Of a stretch of 64,000 nucleotides of DNA, positions 12,201 through 23,643 are shown in pieces. Origin of the DNA: Flaveria trinervia. Taxonomy: Eukaryota > Streptophyta > Magnoliopsida > Asterales > Asteraceae. The DNA lies in NCBI GenBank assembly GCA_025506515.1, contig CM046451.1, forward strand, positions 46,263,212 to 46,327,211, read 5' to 3'. Both the position numbers and the translations under genes were made by a program. Under the pieces are notes generated by a model. It was not told the DNA's origin, made no database searches, and saw only the letters and a list, made by a program, of their open reading frames with translations. Each line of letters starts with the position of its first letter. The stretch's first letter is position 1.

Positions 12201-13735
12201 TTAGTAAATCAGAGGTTGATGAAGACTCCATATGAAGTTCTCCATCATTTGGCTCCACTGATTTCATTTTTCAAAGCATTTGGGTGTCCCTGTTTTATTC
12301 TCAACACAAAGGATCAACTCCACAAATTTGATCCTAAGGTGGATGCAGGATACTTTGTTGGTTATTCATCTACTTGCAAAGCATACAGAGTCTTCAACTG
12401 CAGAACAAAGATGGTTGAAGAAACTCTACATGTTAAGTTTAATGAATCTCCAAAGGACAAGATTCCACAAAGTCCTGTGGAGTTATTTGATCTGGACATA
12501 CTGCAATATGTTCCTTATCAAACTCCTGCTGTTGCTCCTGTCAACAGTTCACCACCTGGTGGTACTGCTGATGATGATGATGATTGCAGTACTCACCTCT
12601 TCAGGTTTAGTGATCAGCTGCCTGATTCAACTAGACCTGATGTTCCTGTAGCGCCAGTAGCACCATCCACAACAAATGCTGATGAGATTTCTTCGAATTC
12701 AACTTCCTTTGAATTACCATCCACTGATTGGTTTCAAGGAAATGATTCACCATCACCATCTGTTGCTGCTGAACCGGCTACAAACACTTGCACAGATCTC
12801 ATTGTGTATCAAGATCTGAAGAATCACCCCATGTCTCAAATCATTGGTGATATCACTGCTGGAGTATCAACAAGAAGTCAATTGTCAAATTTCTGCTTCT
12901 ATGCTCTCTTCATCAGTCAGCAAGAGCCAAAGAATTATCACATTGCTTTAAAGGACAATGGATGGGTTGATGCCATGCAGCTTGAGCTTCTTCAGTTCAA
13001 GAAACAGCAAGTGTGGGAACTGGTTCCTCTACCTCCAGGTAAGTGTGCAATAGGCACTAAATGGGTGTTTAGGAACAAAACTGATGAAAATGGGCTTATT
13101 GTTAAGAACAAGGCCAGACTGGTTGTTCAGGGGTTTGCACAAGAAGAAGGTATTGATTATGATGAAACCTTTGCCCCTGTAGCCAGACTGGAAGCAATTC
13201 GATTGTTTTTAGCTTATGCTGCTTATCAAAACTTAAAGTCTTTCAAATGGATGTCAAAAGTGCATTTTTGTATGGAAAAGTTAAAGAAGAGGTTTATGTA
13301 TGTCAACCTCCAGGCTTTGAGGACAACAAACATCCTAATTGGGTGTATAAGCTTGATAAAGCTCTTTATGGGTTAAAACAAGCTCCCAGAGCCTGGTATG
13401 AGACATTATCAAACTTTCTTCTGGAAAACAATTTCACTAGAGGCTCCATAGACAAGACTTTATTTATTAAGAAAGCTGGGCAGCATAATCTACTTGTTCA
13501 AATTTATGTAGATGATATTATTTTTGCATCCTCTGATCCAAAGTTGTGTGATGCCTTTACAAAGTTGATGCAACAGAAGTTTGAAATGAGTGCCATGGGA
13601 GAATTACAGTTCTTTCTGGGGTTGCAAATCAAACAAAAGGCTGATGGAATTTTTATTCATCAATCCAAATATACAAAAGATCTTTTGCAAAAGTTTGATT
13701 TACAAACTGTAAGCCCTGTTCTACTCCCATGAGCA
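12186..13735 (+). pseudogene. A2 post-integrase linker and reverse transcriptase
   Basis: 12186-13376 carries FVGYSSTCKAYRVFN, a variable acidic/serine linker, and the RT_copia start (NHPMSQIIGD, WELVPLPPGK). A one-base loss near 13240 moves the frame to 13247-13732. That part holds MDVKSAFLYG, ALYGLKQAPRAWYE and the catalytic YVDD at 13505-13516. It ends at a further one-base loss in an A run near 13708. All reverse transcriptase blocks are present, so only frame breaks disable it. Confidence 0.93.
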
Positions 13736-14446
13736 GCACCACACAACTGGACTCAGATCAGAAAGGTAAAGTGGTTGATGAAACACTTTACAGATGTATG
13801 ATTGGGTCCTTGATGTATTTAACAGCTTCTAGACCAGATATTATGTTTGCTACATGTGTTTGTGCTAGATTTCAGGCTGCACCTAAAGAGTCTCATCTGA
13901 TTGCAGTCAAGAGGATCTTTAGATATCTGCAAGGCACTCCATCTCTAGGTTTATGGTATTCTACCAGACATTCTGGTAAATTAGTTGCTTTTTCTGACAG
14001 TGACTATGCAGGGTGTAAGTTGACCAGGAAATCAACTTCTGGTGGATGTCAATTCCTAGGCAACTGCTTGATTTCTTGGCAGAGCAAGAAACAGACCTCA
14101 GTTGCTACATCCACTGCGGAAGCAGAGTACATTGCTGCTGCAAGCTGTACATCTCAGGTACTCTGGCTTCAAAACCAACTTTTGGATTATGGCATTACAG
14201 AGACTAAGACTCCATTGTTAATGGATAGTGCTTCAGCTCTTTGCATTGTCAAAAATCCAGTCCAGCACTCTAGGACCAAACATATAGAGATCAGACATCA
14301 TTTTATAAGAGATTGTTTGAAAAAGGTCTGATTGATCCTAAGTTTGTGCCCAGTGCTGATGAGCTTGCAGACATTTTTACTAAGCCTTTGGATAGTTCAA
14401 CTTTCCAAAACCTGGTGTTAAGGCTTGGTATGCTGCAGCTAGAATA
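13729..14446 (+). pseudogene. A2 RNase H domain and end of pol
   Basis: 13729-14331 carries the copia RNase H blocks: MIGSLMYLTASRPDI, FSDSDYAGC, STAEAEYIAAA and KHIEIRHHFIRD. A T run near 14320, one base shorter than in A1 and A3, shifts the frame. The last pol residues (LADIFTKPLD block, then LGMLQLE) are read to a TAG at about 14446. The sequence after this stop is not the CARYYA-type readthrough context known for the SIRE1 pol-env junction. Confidence 0.92.
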
Positions 14447-15120
14447 GGTGACAACTACTGATGATCTCAGTAATTCATATTGATGATCATGAGTGCCTGT
14501 CACATATAAGTACTGATGAGCTCTTTTAACCTCAGTAGTTTTTATAACTACTGAAGGCTAAAAGTTCTCACAAGTACTGAAGTACTTCATCTGTTCTAAA
14601 CTACTGAAGTAGTTACAACTACTGATGCAGTCATAACTACTGAATCAGTAAAAACAGATAAGTACTGATGTCCTATGAAACAACTGAAATCAGCCATAGA
14701 CTGATGAATGTGTTGAGGACAGTTTGAAACAGCTGAAAAGCTAAGAATTGACGAAAACAACTGAAGAGAACTTTCCTCAGTCGTTTGTACCACTGCTGTT
14801 TCATTTTAAACAACTGAAGCAAAACCACGTCTTCAGCAGTTTTATAACTACTGATGACCAATACCAAGTCTTCAGTTGTTTACAACAGCTGATGACAAAA
14901 CCACTGTCTTCAGTAGTTTCATAACTACTGATGACAAACACCATGTCCTCAGTTGTTTCAATCACCTGAAGTCAAAACCACGGTCTTCAGTAGTTTTCTA
15001 AACTACTGATGCCTAACACCGCGACTTCAGCTGTTTCAACGTCTGAAAGGATAATACCATGTCAACGGTCGTTTAAAACTACTGATGACTAACACCACAT
15101 CCTTCAGTCGTTTCCTCACC
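14447..15120 (+). repeat. Hairpin array between pol and env-like ORF of A2
   Basis: About ten inverted-repeat units, for example CAGTAGTT at 14911-14918 with AACTACTG at 14923-14930, and CAGTTGTT with AACAGCTG near 14870. Linkers resemble CTTCAG...CATGTC. The same words make up the LTR U3. No coding potential. Confidence 0.87.
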
Positions 15121-15127
15121 CGTACCC

Positions 15128-15135
15128 TATAAATA
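15128..15135 (+). promoter_or_regulatory. TATA-like box before the A2 env-like ORF
   Basis: TATAAATA, 66 bp before the ATG at 15201, preceded by CCC and the hairpin array. It is positionally conserved in A1 and A3 and resembles the LTR layout of array, TATA box, then transcript. Confidence 0.55.
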
Positions 15136-15200
15136 CCCTTAACCTGAGCTCTCCATGCTTTATCTTCTTCAAACCTAACGTTCCTCTCAAACAAATTTCC

Positions 15201-18200
15201 ATGGCGTCTATGCAAATTAAACCGCGACACAACTGTGTTGCCTACCTCACAAAATCGCCGATCTGGACTAAGTTCGATACTGCTATCGATCTTATGGTTC
15301 AGTCCCAATACAACAAGGCATTCCTTCTGAACCCCGTTTTACATGCCGAATCCTTGAACCAATTTTGGATGAACGTTAATGTTACTACTGAGGAGAGCAA
15401 CACACATCCCTCCGGTCAGTCGTCAAACAAAGAAAAGAAGTAGTGATTACTCCTGCAACAATCCGTAAAATTCTTCAACTGAGTGATGCTACCTCTCCTG
15501 CTGGATATCCGAAGGGCACCATAGATCTATCATTTGCTCAGCATGGATATCAAGGTGATCTCAGTGCCACCACCATCATGAAGAAACACTTTAATGACGC
15601 TGAGCGCCTGATCTTTCACATGGTCAATGTATGTTTGGCCCCTAAGACATCGTCTTGGGATCAAATGTCCACCAAATGGCAGCAGGTATTGTATTCTATC
15701 CTTGAGCAACAACCACTGAACTTTTCAGAATTAATATTTTCAGAGCTCAAAGATATGGCTCAAAAACTAACTGCCAACCGTTGGATACTCTATCCACGGT
15801 TCATAATGGCCATTATAATAGACCAGCTTAATGCTGAGGGACTTGTTGGCTTGGGAGTCCCTGCTACGGCTGTTTTGCCAGAAGTATACTCCCGGCACAA
15901 CTCCGACCGGACACTCAAACTGGCTGCCAAGCTGCGAAAACCCACGCAGCTGGAACCCACAGCCACCACCTCCAAATCCAATGTCCCCACCAAACCCACC
16001 AAAAAGAAACCCAAATGGCTACTCAGGGAATTGAGTCCCCTGAGGATGCTCCTGCACAACAAACGCAGGATATATCCACTAGTCCAAACCCCCTAGTGGA
16101 TACCATGACTCCTCCAGCCACAGCCGCTCAGGCTTCCTCTCAACAGGAGCCTGCAGCAACCCAAGGGGCACCTACTTATCTGGGATCTTCCTCACTTGAG
16201 GAGATTGCCATTGAAGAGCACCATCCACCCCAGGTGCACACTGCTTCTACCCCTGTACCCCAAACAACCGCCCCTCACAGCCCAACTTTAATAGTTGCAC
16301 AAGTGCTGACTCAATTGCACTCCTCACCCCCTCCCCAGAAACCACTTCCAACTGGGAATACCTCTACAATTGAGGGGGAGGAACACAGTGCACTGAGAAC
16401 CCACAGCACAGGGGTTTCCCAATTCTATCTCCTGGTGTAGAGAAGGAGCTTAGAATATCTAGTGAGGCTGCCACCTCCTGACTCAGCACATGACCAGAGT
16501 GAGGCTGGTAACATTGCTAAGACCTCCCTAGAGGCAACAGCTGATGATGGACATTGTCCTGAGGCTGGAAGTCCCCAGTACCAAGCACAAGGGGCACATG
16601 CACCAACTGGTCTACACCCAGTGCATGTTATCCTGCTCTAAGCAGGAGGTCAGGTGATTCAGTATCAACTGATGATGACCTGAGCTTCTTCTTCGATGTA
16701 GTTGCTCAAACACCATTCTAGAGGATGAGGTTAGCAGACTCAAAGAGCTGCTGGCCAAGATGTCTCAGGATGCAAGTCCATCTGCCACCCTCATACACCC
16801 ACAGATGGCACCTTCCCTTGAAGGTTTCCCAAACACAGAGCCACCCCAAAATCAACCACCCGCCTCTGCTTCAGGCCCTACTTCTCAGGAACAGAACCCT
16901 CCTGAGCAAATAGGTGCTGCACTCAAAAATTCCCTCCCTCTCATCACCCCCTAATCACTGATATAGTGATCAAAGCCCTTGATGAGAGGCTTTCCTCAAC
17001 ATTACAGCCCTTGGTTGATGCTGCTGTCCACAAGACTCTTTCTGCGGTCTCAACCCCTTCCTCCAATGCAACCAAAAAGGGGGAGAGTACTGCAGTGAAA
17101 GAACAGAAGAGGAAAAGATCCGAGGAAAAGAAGGAGCGAAGCAAGCCCAAAAGGATAAAGAACAGCAACCAATGCTCACCTACAAGCGAAAGAAAGGTGC
17201 TGATGAGCACATTGCTGAAGATAAAGCCTTGGAGCTACTGATAAAAGAGGCTGATGCCGAACACAGTAGATCAATGGACAACATCATTGATCAGCTGTTC
17301 AGGCAAGGTCATGACACCAACAACTTGACTCTGAGATTCGACGACTAGAGATTGAAGAAATCCAGAATAGATGGGCAAGTTATGAAGTGTTAGAAAGAGA
17401 AAGGCTAGAAATCATGATAAGATTTATTGCAAAATATCTTGGAAGATCAATGATTGAGATCAAAGCTTGGTCCAGGGACAGTATCTTGGCAATCACCACC
17501 AAGATCTGTTCGTCTGAAGCATACACTAAGGGGCTTGTTATTGAAGCTTTGAATGAAGTGGGTGCTGGGAGCAGGACTGAGCTAGCAAAGCAATCAAAAG
17601 CCACACTCACCTCAAGGATGCTAGCACAGCCTGTCAACATTCCCACACCAAAACCACCAAAACACAACCCACCAAACCAACTCCCTTTCCCTCAAAACCC
17701 ATAGCCGATGATATACCCTTGAAGAAGAAGAGAAGGATATTGAGGCTAGAAGAAGATGAAGAAGATGATGAAGACAGGCTGCCGCTATCAGCTGTGATTC
17801 AGTTGCCTAAGGCCACAAGTCACTCCTCAGCAATTACTCCTGAAGTCCAGGACAAATGGTTAAAGTGAAGCTAGAAGAAGAAGAGCTTCATAAACAGCAT
17901 GATGAGGAATTGCTGAAGAGAGTTGACAAGCTTTGCAGCCACATCTTCCATCATCAATATGAAGGAGCAAGCCCTCAGACTTTACACTCTCAGGCATACC
18001 TTTCAATATCAAAAGGAAAGAGTGAGGATTTGGCCTGATCCCAGGGTCTCTCACAGAATTCATAAGAACAATATACCTCGGAGATACATTGGCCAGGTGA
18101 AAAAGATCGTAGATGAAGTGATCTCTTGGTCTTTGTAGTTTCACCCTGGGAAATCCTAGAAGACTTCAAGAAGGCTACAAAGCTAATCTAACCCCTCAGA

Positions 18201-18495
18201 AGATGCTGGAAAACAAAATAGTGAAAAAGGGTTAGTTTACAAGAGGCTTGAGAAGTCAGGAAAAATGAGCTCCAGTTGTTCCTAGAGGGTAATCACCCGG
18301 ATGAGTTTGTTACAGAGTAATAACAACTGTGGAGCTAAAGAATGGGAAACAGGCCAAATACCTGTCTGAGTATTATGGCCGGAATCATTGTTTGAAGGAG
18401 GTGCTGAAGAGCTAACCATGGAGGAACAAATCACCTTCCTTGAGGCCTACACAAGAGAGTCGTACAGACTCATTATGGGGAAGTGAATCTCATGA
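15201..18495 (+). pseudogene. A2 env-like ORF, about 1,050 codons, frameshifted
   Basis: Starts at 15201 with KPRHNCVAYLTKSP, a start shared with A1 and A3. Pieces: 15201-15440; 15443-16096 (hydrophobic/aromatic conserved region with RWILYPRFIMAII); 16015-16440 and 16760-16954 (proline-rich); 16966-17241 (lysine-rich); 17387-17704 (RLEIMIRFIAKYLGRSMIEI); 17923-18138 (WPDPRVSHRIHK). The remainder runs to about 18490. Similar frames in Asteraceae elements are, as I recall, sometimes labelled longin/synaptobrevin-like by automated pipelines; I see no proof of that fold. Position fits the SIRE env-like gene. I see no convincing signal peptide or membrane anchor, so the name is positional only. 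Confidence 0.8.
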
Positions 18496-18687
18496 ATGGG
18501 ATAACAACTCTGTGTCCAGTTCCCCAAAACAGAGTTCCCATTCATACTCTGCCAAACAAATTTTGAGGTTCTTCCCAGGCCGGAGCGTACATGGGTCATC
18601 TTCTCTACTGATCAAGAAGAAAAAGACCAACATTTTTGCCATCAATAAGTGGGAGTAAATAAGTTAGAGGTTTTGGCTGCATGGTTC

Positions 18688-18697
18688 AGGGGGAGTT
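18688..18697 (+). other. A2 polypurine tract
   Basis: AGGGGGAGTT directly before the 3' LTR, the plus-strand primer of reverse transcription. A3 has the same tract at 57313-57325 (minus). Confidence 0.9.
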
Positions 18698-19585
18698 TGT
18701 TGGACCAAAAGAACCAATGAGCCAAGATCAGAAAACCTCTAAGTCCCACACGGTATCACAACAACTGCTGAAAGCCTCATCAGTAGTTTGACAAGTGCTG
18801 AAGACTTCAACAGCTGAAGATCAAGTGCTGAAGACCTTAACTGCTGAAGAACCAAAGTGCTGAAGTACAACAGCTGAAGAACACAAGTGCTGAAGCTGAA
18901 AGACCAAAGTACTGAAGTACAACAGCTGAAGAGTTCACAAGTACTGAAGATCAACAACTGATGTACAAAGTCTGAAGAAAGACTGAAGACATCAGCTGAT
19001 GATATCTACTGAAGTCATCAGCTGATGAAACGCCTGAAGGTCAAAGTCTGAAGATCAAGTACTGAAGCCTCAGTAGTTTGTCACAACTGCTGAAGAGTAC
19101 TTCTTCAGTAGTTGTGATATCAGTAGTTTTATTTTTGTTTCAGTAGTTTTGTAAAACGACTGAAGAGCTTGTTCTTCAGTCGTTGTAGTTTCAGTAGTTT
19201 TATATTTTGTACTTAACTTGCTGATATGTTCTCAGTAGTTGTGAACAACAGTAGTTTGTTAAGATTTAGTTATTTCTGTATTGGATCTGCCAGTTGTCAC
19301 TTTCCGTGATAACAGCAGTGACTGTTGCACTCTATATAAGGAGTGACAACCCATTGTAATCATTGAGCGATATGAGCAATTGAATGGAATGATTGATTGA
19401 TTCGATTAGAAATATTCTACATCTATAAACATTCCTAGAAATCAGAAATTCATATTCTCTCCCTATAACCGTATGCGATCTTAACGCTTACATATATTGT
19501 TTGCTTGCTACAATTTGTCTAATTCGTGTGTGTATTCCGCTGCTTATATTCTGATACATCAAACTTGTGATCACTGATCCTGTCA
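18698..19585 (+). repeat. A2 3' LTR
   Basis: 888 bp. It differs from the 5' LTR at a handful of bases (for example near 18842 and 18943) and at several short indels, many of them homopolymer-length changes. TATATAA is at 19333-19339 and the 12-bp inverted repeat at 19155-19166/19173-19184. Confidence 0.95.
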
Positions 19586-19720
19586 ATTTACCAAATGAAA
19601 CAAATCCTTCTTTCTTGACGGTAGTCATTAAGAAGAGAATGCTCCAGTCATATGCATTGATCCCCACTGCCCACATACCATATGCTCCTTTGGCATTGTT
19701 GAGAAACCCTGCTAAAAAGA
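19586..19720 (-). pseudogene. A1 protease, upstream half
   Basis: On the minus strand this aligns with the A2 protease start (WYVDSG region), but the reading frame is shifted and the codon for the catalytic Asp appears changed (GGC where A2 has GAC). It breaks off where A2 inserted and resumes at 7161. Confidence 0.75.
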
Positions 19721-20990
19721 AAACTAGTTAGATTTAAGACCCAAATTTTGGTTTTGGGTCTGTTTTCATCAACCAGATGCAAAATAACTTGTTTCTTATG
19801 ATAACAGTGAAGAAGGGAGATGGTGCAGAAATGGATTCCTTGGATTTGGGCTTGGAAGCCTTTTCAGTGATTTTGATCACAGGTGCCATCTAATTGGTTA
19901 ACTATCCCAACAAATGTTGACCCATCAAACAAGTGGTGTTTGATTTGTAGCCAAAGCTTTCACTCTTCTGACATAGCAATCTTGTGTGATGGAGTTCCTG
20001 TGATCCACCATTTCCTCTTAAAAATTAAACAGACTTCGTTGATGTTTATTTGAGGAGCACCACTTCAGGTGTTTTGTGATGAACCATATCATTCTTTTGA
20101 TTGGTTGAAGGTGGGTTTATCACAATGGAATGATTGCTGTACAAACTTAGTCTCAAACTACAGTTTCATTATCATCGGTTTTAAAATGAGCTATCTATGT
20201 GAGATTTGGAACCTTCTGTACCACTTCATCAGAAAGATGATTGAATTAACCACATATTTCTCAGGCTTATCTTCATCTGGATTGATCAACTGCTGATGTG
20301 GAAATACGAAGGTGTGTTGTTCAGTACTTTCCTCCTTGTCAGAATTTTGTTCAGTACTGAAGAATCTGTAAAACTGAAGGTTGTTCTTTATGTTTATTGT
20401 CAGCAGTTGTTAATCCATTATTTCAGCTGATTGAATGCTTTTCAGTGTGTACATTGCCTTCAGTACTTAAGTACTTGAGGAACAACATCTGAAATACTCA
20501 GCTTCATGTGCTTCTCAGTAGTTAACCCATCAGCAGTGACTTACTGAGGTATCAACCCTTATTTTCTTGTGATTTCGGGAGATCATTATGGATGATGCAC
20601 ATGAATTTGGTTTGGAGATTGCTTTCACTTTCAGATTTACTATTTGTTTTTTTTTGGAGTAAATCTGTTGGAGGTGCAATATGGTTATAACCAATTCCAA
20701 ACTTCACATTCGAAGCAGAGATGCTTACTGAGCAGCATTTCAAATCCCTTGCATGATGACACCCAACGGTCACACTCAACTTGGGTAACTGCAAGTTTTT
20801 CTTTGAGTCCTTATGGTCTCAAGAAGGACCTCTAGCTTAGCCTTTTCATCATTTAATTGACATTTAAGCTTATAAATCATTATCTTCGTCCTTAAGACAG
20901 ACTCATATTCAGCTTTTCTTTTGGAATTAGTTTGCTCAAGCTCTAGATTTTGATTAATTACAGCTACATTTGCTTCTCTAATAGAGACAA
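19721..20990 (-). pseudogene. A1 gag-pol linker (coiled coil and second zinc knuckle)
   Basis: Matches A2 9840-11121. It includes the FGIGYNH block near 20690, a CCHC-like motif remnant near 20200-20260, and the boundary stop with a pyrimidine tract near 19725-19745. All frames are interrupted; the longest open pieces are under 85 codons. Confidence 0.7.
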
Positions 20991-22530
20991 ATGCATCTAT
21001 GCAAGATTCAGAACAAAGCTTGGCCTTAGCCTCAGAGGATACCTGGGGTACCTATGAAGAAGATGCATTGGAGCATGAACCTCAGTAGATTCCAGGGCCA
21101 TGAGAGCTAGATTCCCAAAAGGATGTTCACCACCATGTTGACCATCACCAGTAAATAATTGCTCTCAGTACCAGAGAGATCATCTGGTAAACTGCTCCAG
21201 TCAACATTACCAGGGTGAAAAAGCTGTGATGAGGTTGTGAATGAGATGGTAGAGGCTTAGGTAATGCTTGTGGTTGTTATGCAGAAGGAACTTGAACTGG
21301 ATTTGGCTGAGGCATGTAATAGTAGGGATAGGATATGACATTGGACCCTGAGGGACAAAATATGCAGGCGAAGCAAGTTGTGAATGATGACCAGAAGTAG
21401 GAGGATGTTGCCCCCTGTTTTGTGGACTAGTGCTTGGAAAAGTCACAAAGGGTGCAGAGGAGTTAGATCCAGATGATCTACACTCTCTTGCAAAGTGTCC
21501 AAGCCTTTGGCATTTGTCACACCTCAACTTACTCTGTCAAAACCAACTTTGGTTTTGCCAGAGAGTCCTGGAAATTCCTGCCAGTCCTCTCGTAGAACTT
21601 CTGAGATCTGATATTAATCAAGGCCATTTGGCTTAGAATATCCCTCTTCTAGATCATCATCAGCTATTCCCTTCAAATCATCCATGATAAAACGTAAATT
21701 GTCACTATTACAGCCTGAGTGACTGTCAACACCAACGAATGCATGATCTGAACTGTTTGAAGAGAATCTATATGCTCACTAATTACTTCAGATGCAGCAT
21801 ATTTGACTCATGACCAACCAAGGCAGTGTTCCTGGTACAAAGTCATCAGTGAGCTTTCCTGATGATGCCAGTTTCCTTTTCTGCTCTATCTCTCTCTCAA
21901 ATGTAAGCAGTGTCCCATGAAGTTGGGTGAGAGATTTATCCAGATTTGCACTGGAGCGTAGGACAATAGTGTATGTGTCCTATCTCTCAGGCAGTGATCT
22001 AAGGAATCTGTTGTTCATCTGGCTATTGGTATATTCATGTTTGACCATTTTTAGCTCAGAGATCAAACTGGAAAAACGCTCAAACTGTGAGTCAGTGTCT
22101 CACCCTTCCTATGAGAGATGTTTCATATGTTGGGCAAGGATTTCTCTATTGTTTGCTAAGACCTCATCAATTCCACGAATTATTCCTTCAGTGCATTCCA
22201 GAGGTCATGAGCAGTTTCATGATGCATAAGCCTGAATAGATTTCATTTGGCAGTGCCATGGCCAGATTCCATGGGCTTTAGCATCAATCTCAAACAGTTT
22301 CCGATCTTCATCTGAGTATTGTTCCTTGTTCTTCGGAACCATTTGATTGGTTTTCGGATTGTTCACCATAGGCTTATGTGGACCATGTACCACCGATGTC
22401 AACAACCTAAATTGTTAACAGACAGGTGACAAAGCATTCTTCGTTGCCATATGTTATACTCAGTCCTAACCAGCATCGGAGGCTTGGTTGAAGAACCGGT
22501 ATTGTGAGGGTCATTAGAAGAAGTAGTCAT
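20991..22530 (-). pseudogene. A1 gag (decayed)
   Basis: The ATG at 22530 and the following codons match A2 gag (NDPHNTGSSTKPPMLVR region), with multiple shifts and stops after it. The zinc knuckle CDKCQRLGHFAREC is kept near 21475-21520, followed by the proline/glutamine-rich tail. At about 21110 the T run that is short in A2 has its full length here. Bases 22531-22745 are the leader. Confidence 0.85.
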
Positions 22531-22745
22531 TCTCATATTCAACCAAAATCAATTAAGTTTTAAAAGATTTAGAACAGAACACAACAAACCAAATTGAACC
22601 AAGAGAAAATAGAAAGCAATAAAACGAGAGTAGCAGAAATTCAATTTAACTATGACCAATTCTTGCAAATATGCTAATTCAATCAAATGCAGATATCAAT
22701 TAGCAGTTTCAATGATCAATTGTTAGATAGATCAAAGATTAACCA

Positions 22746-22757
22746 GCTCTGATACCA
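22746..22757 (-). other. A1 primer binding site
   Basis: TGGTATCAGAGC on the minus strand, two bases from the LTR end, complementary to initiator-Met tRNA. Confidence 0.9.
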
Positions 22758-22759
22758 AT

Positions 22760-23643
22760 TGTTAGGATCAGTGATCTACGTTTGATTGATTAGAGAGTAT
22801 TGCAGTGGAAATCAAACAATGAATTAGACAATTCACAAGAATACAGTTGATATTCAAAGTAAGAACAAACGATTATAGAAAGAATTCTGCAAATCACATA
22901 TTTCATTCATACGCGCTTTCGTGGTGGCAAAATGTCACACTTACAATCAGGTCAATCATCCCTTATATAAGAATGTCGTGGTGGAACTTCCACATATAGG
23001 AGATGTGACGTCTGTTGATGTCATTTGATAGTGACATCTAACAGAATTATTCAGACTACTAAAAGTTAACACAACTACTGAAGATGTCAAAACAGCTGAC
23101 ATCTTCTTACAAAAATACTAAGTGTTAACTGTCACTACAACTACTAAAAGAAACTACTGAACTAAACAACGACTAAAGAACATGCTCTTCAGTCGTTTTA
23201 CAAATACTGAAACAAAAAAGAAAACTACTAAAAGGAAACCATCACAACAACTGAAGAATGCTTCTTCAGCTGTTGTACAAACTCTGAAGGCTTCAGTACT
23301 TTACTTGAACTTCAGCTTGTCATCAGCTGATGTCTTTAGTCTTTGTACTTCAGCTGTTGATCTTCAGTACTTCAGTCTTCAGCTGTTGATCTTCAGACTT
23401 GGTCTTCAGCTGTTGAAGTCTTCAGTACTTTAGTCTTCAGCTGTTGAAGTCTTCAGTACTTTAGTCTTTAGCTGTTGATCTTCAGACTTTGGTCTTCAGC
23501 TGTTGAAGTCTTCAGTACTTAGTCTTCAGCTGTTGAAGTCTTCAGACTTTGTCAACAGCTGATCAAGTCTTCATCAGTTTTGTGATGTCTGTGGGACTTA
23601 GTAGGTTTTTCTGATCAGGCTCATTGGTTCTTTTGGTCCAACA
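22760..23643 (-). repeat. A1 5' LTR
   Basis: 884 bp, TGTTGGACC at 23643 to CTAACA at 22760. It contains the CTTCAG/CAGCTG array at 23090-23590 and TTATATAA at 22963-22970. Clearly diverged from the A2 LTRs. The flank at 23644 belongs to gypsy LTR G-1. Confidence 0.93.

Larger units (their letters stand above)
7162..19585 (+). mobile_element. A2: complete Ty1/copia (SIRE-like) retrotransposon, 12.4 kb, inserted in A1
   Basis: Two direct LTRs (7162-8055 and 18698-19585) start TGTTGG and end CTGTCA. They are near-identical apart from a handful of substitutions and short indels, so the insertion is young. A tRNA primer site follows the 5' LTR and a purine tract precedes the 3' LTR. Inside are gag, protease, integrase, reverse transcriptase, RNase H, a hairpin spacer and an env-like ORF. 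The flanks show only a degenerate ATTC/ATTT match, not a clean 5-bp target duplication. Homology of the two A1 flanks across the gap proves the insertion site. Confidence 0.96.
1..23643 (-). mobile_element. A1: Ty1/copia (SIRE-like) retrotransposon, minus strand, left end outside window, split by A2
   Basis: On the minus strand the order is 5' LTR (23643-22760), tRNA primer site, gag, protease, integrase, reverse transcriptase, RNase H, a hairpin-rich spacer and an env-like frame that runs off the left edge. Element A2 occupies 7162-19585, inside the protease. The A1 sequence at 19586-19700 continues at 7161, as alignment with the protease of A2 shows. The element is a degenerate, non-coding copy with many frameshifts. 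It was itself inserted into gypsy LTR G-1, whose sequence resumes at 23644. The 3' LTR and the second target duplication lie left of position 1. Confidence 0.93.

Noticed and set aside
15201..16096. A host synaptobrevin/longin-type gene
   Set aside because: It lies between pol and the 3' LTR of A2, is repeated in A1 and A3 at the same place, and shows no longin or SNARE motif that I can identify.
7157..19590. Clean 5-bp target duplication for A2
   Set aside because: The flanks read CATTC on the left and ATTTA on the right. Only a partial ATTC/ATTT match exists, so insertion is argued from continuity of A1 instead.
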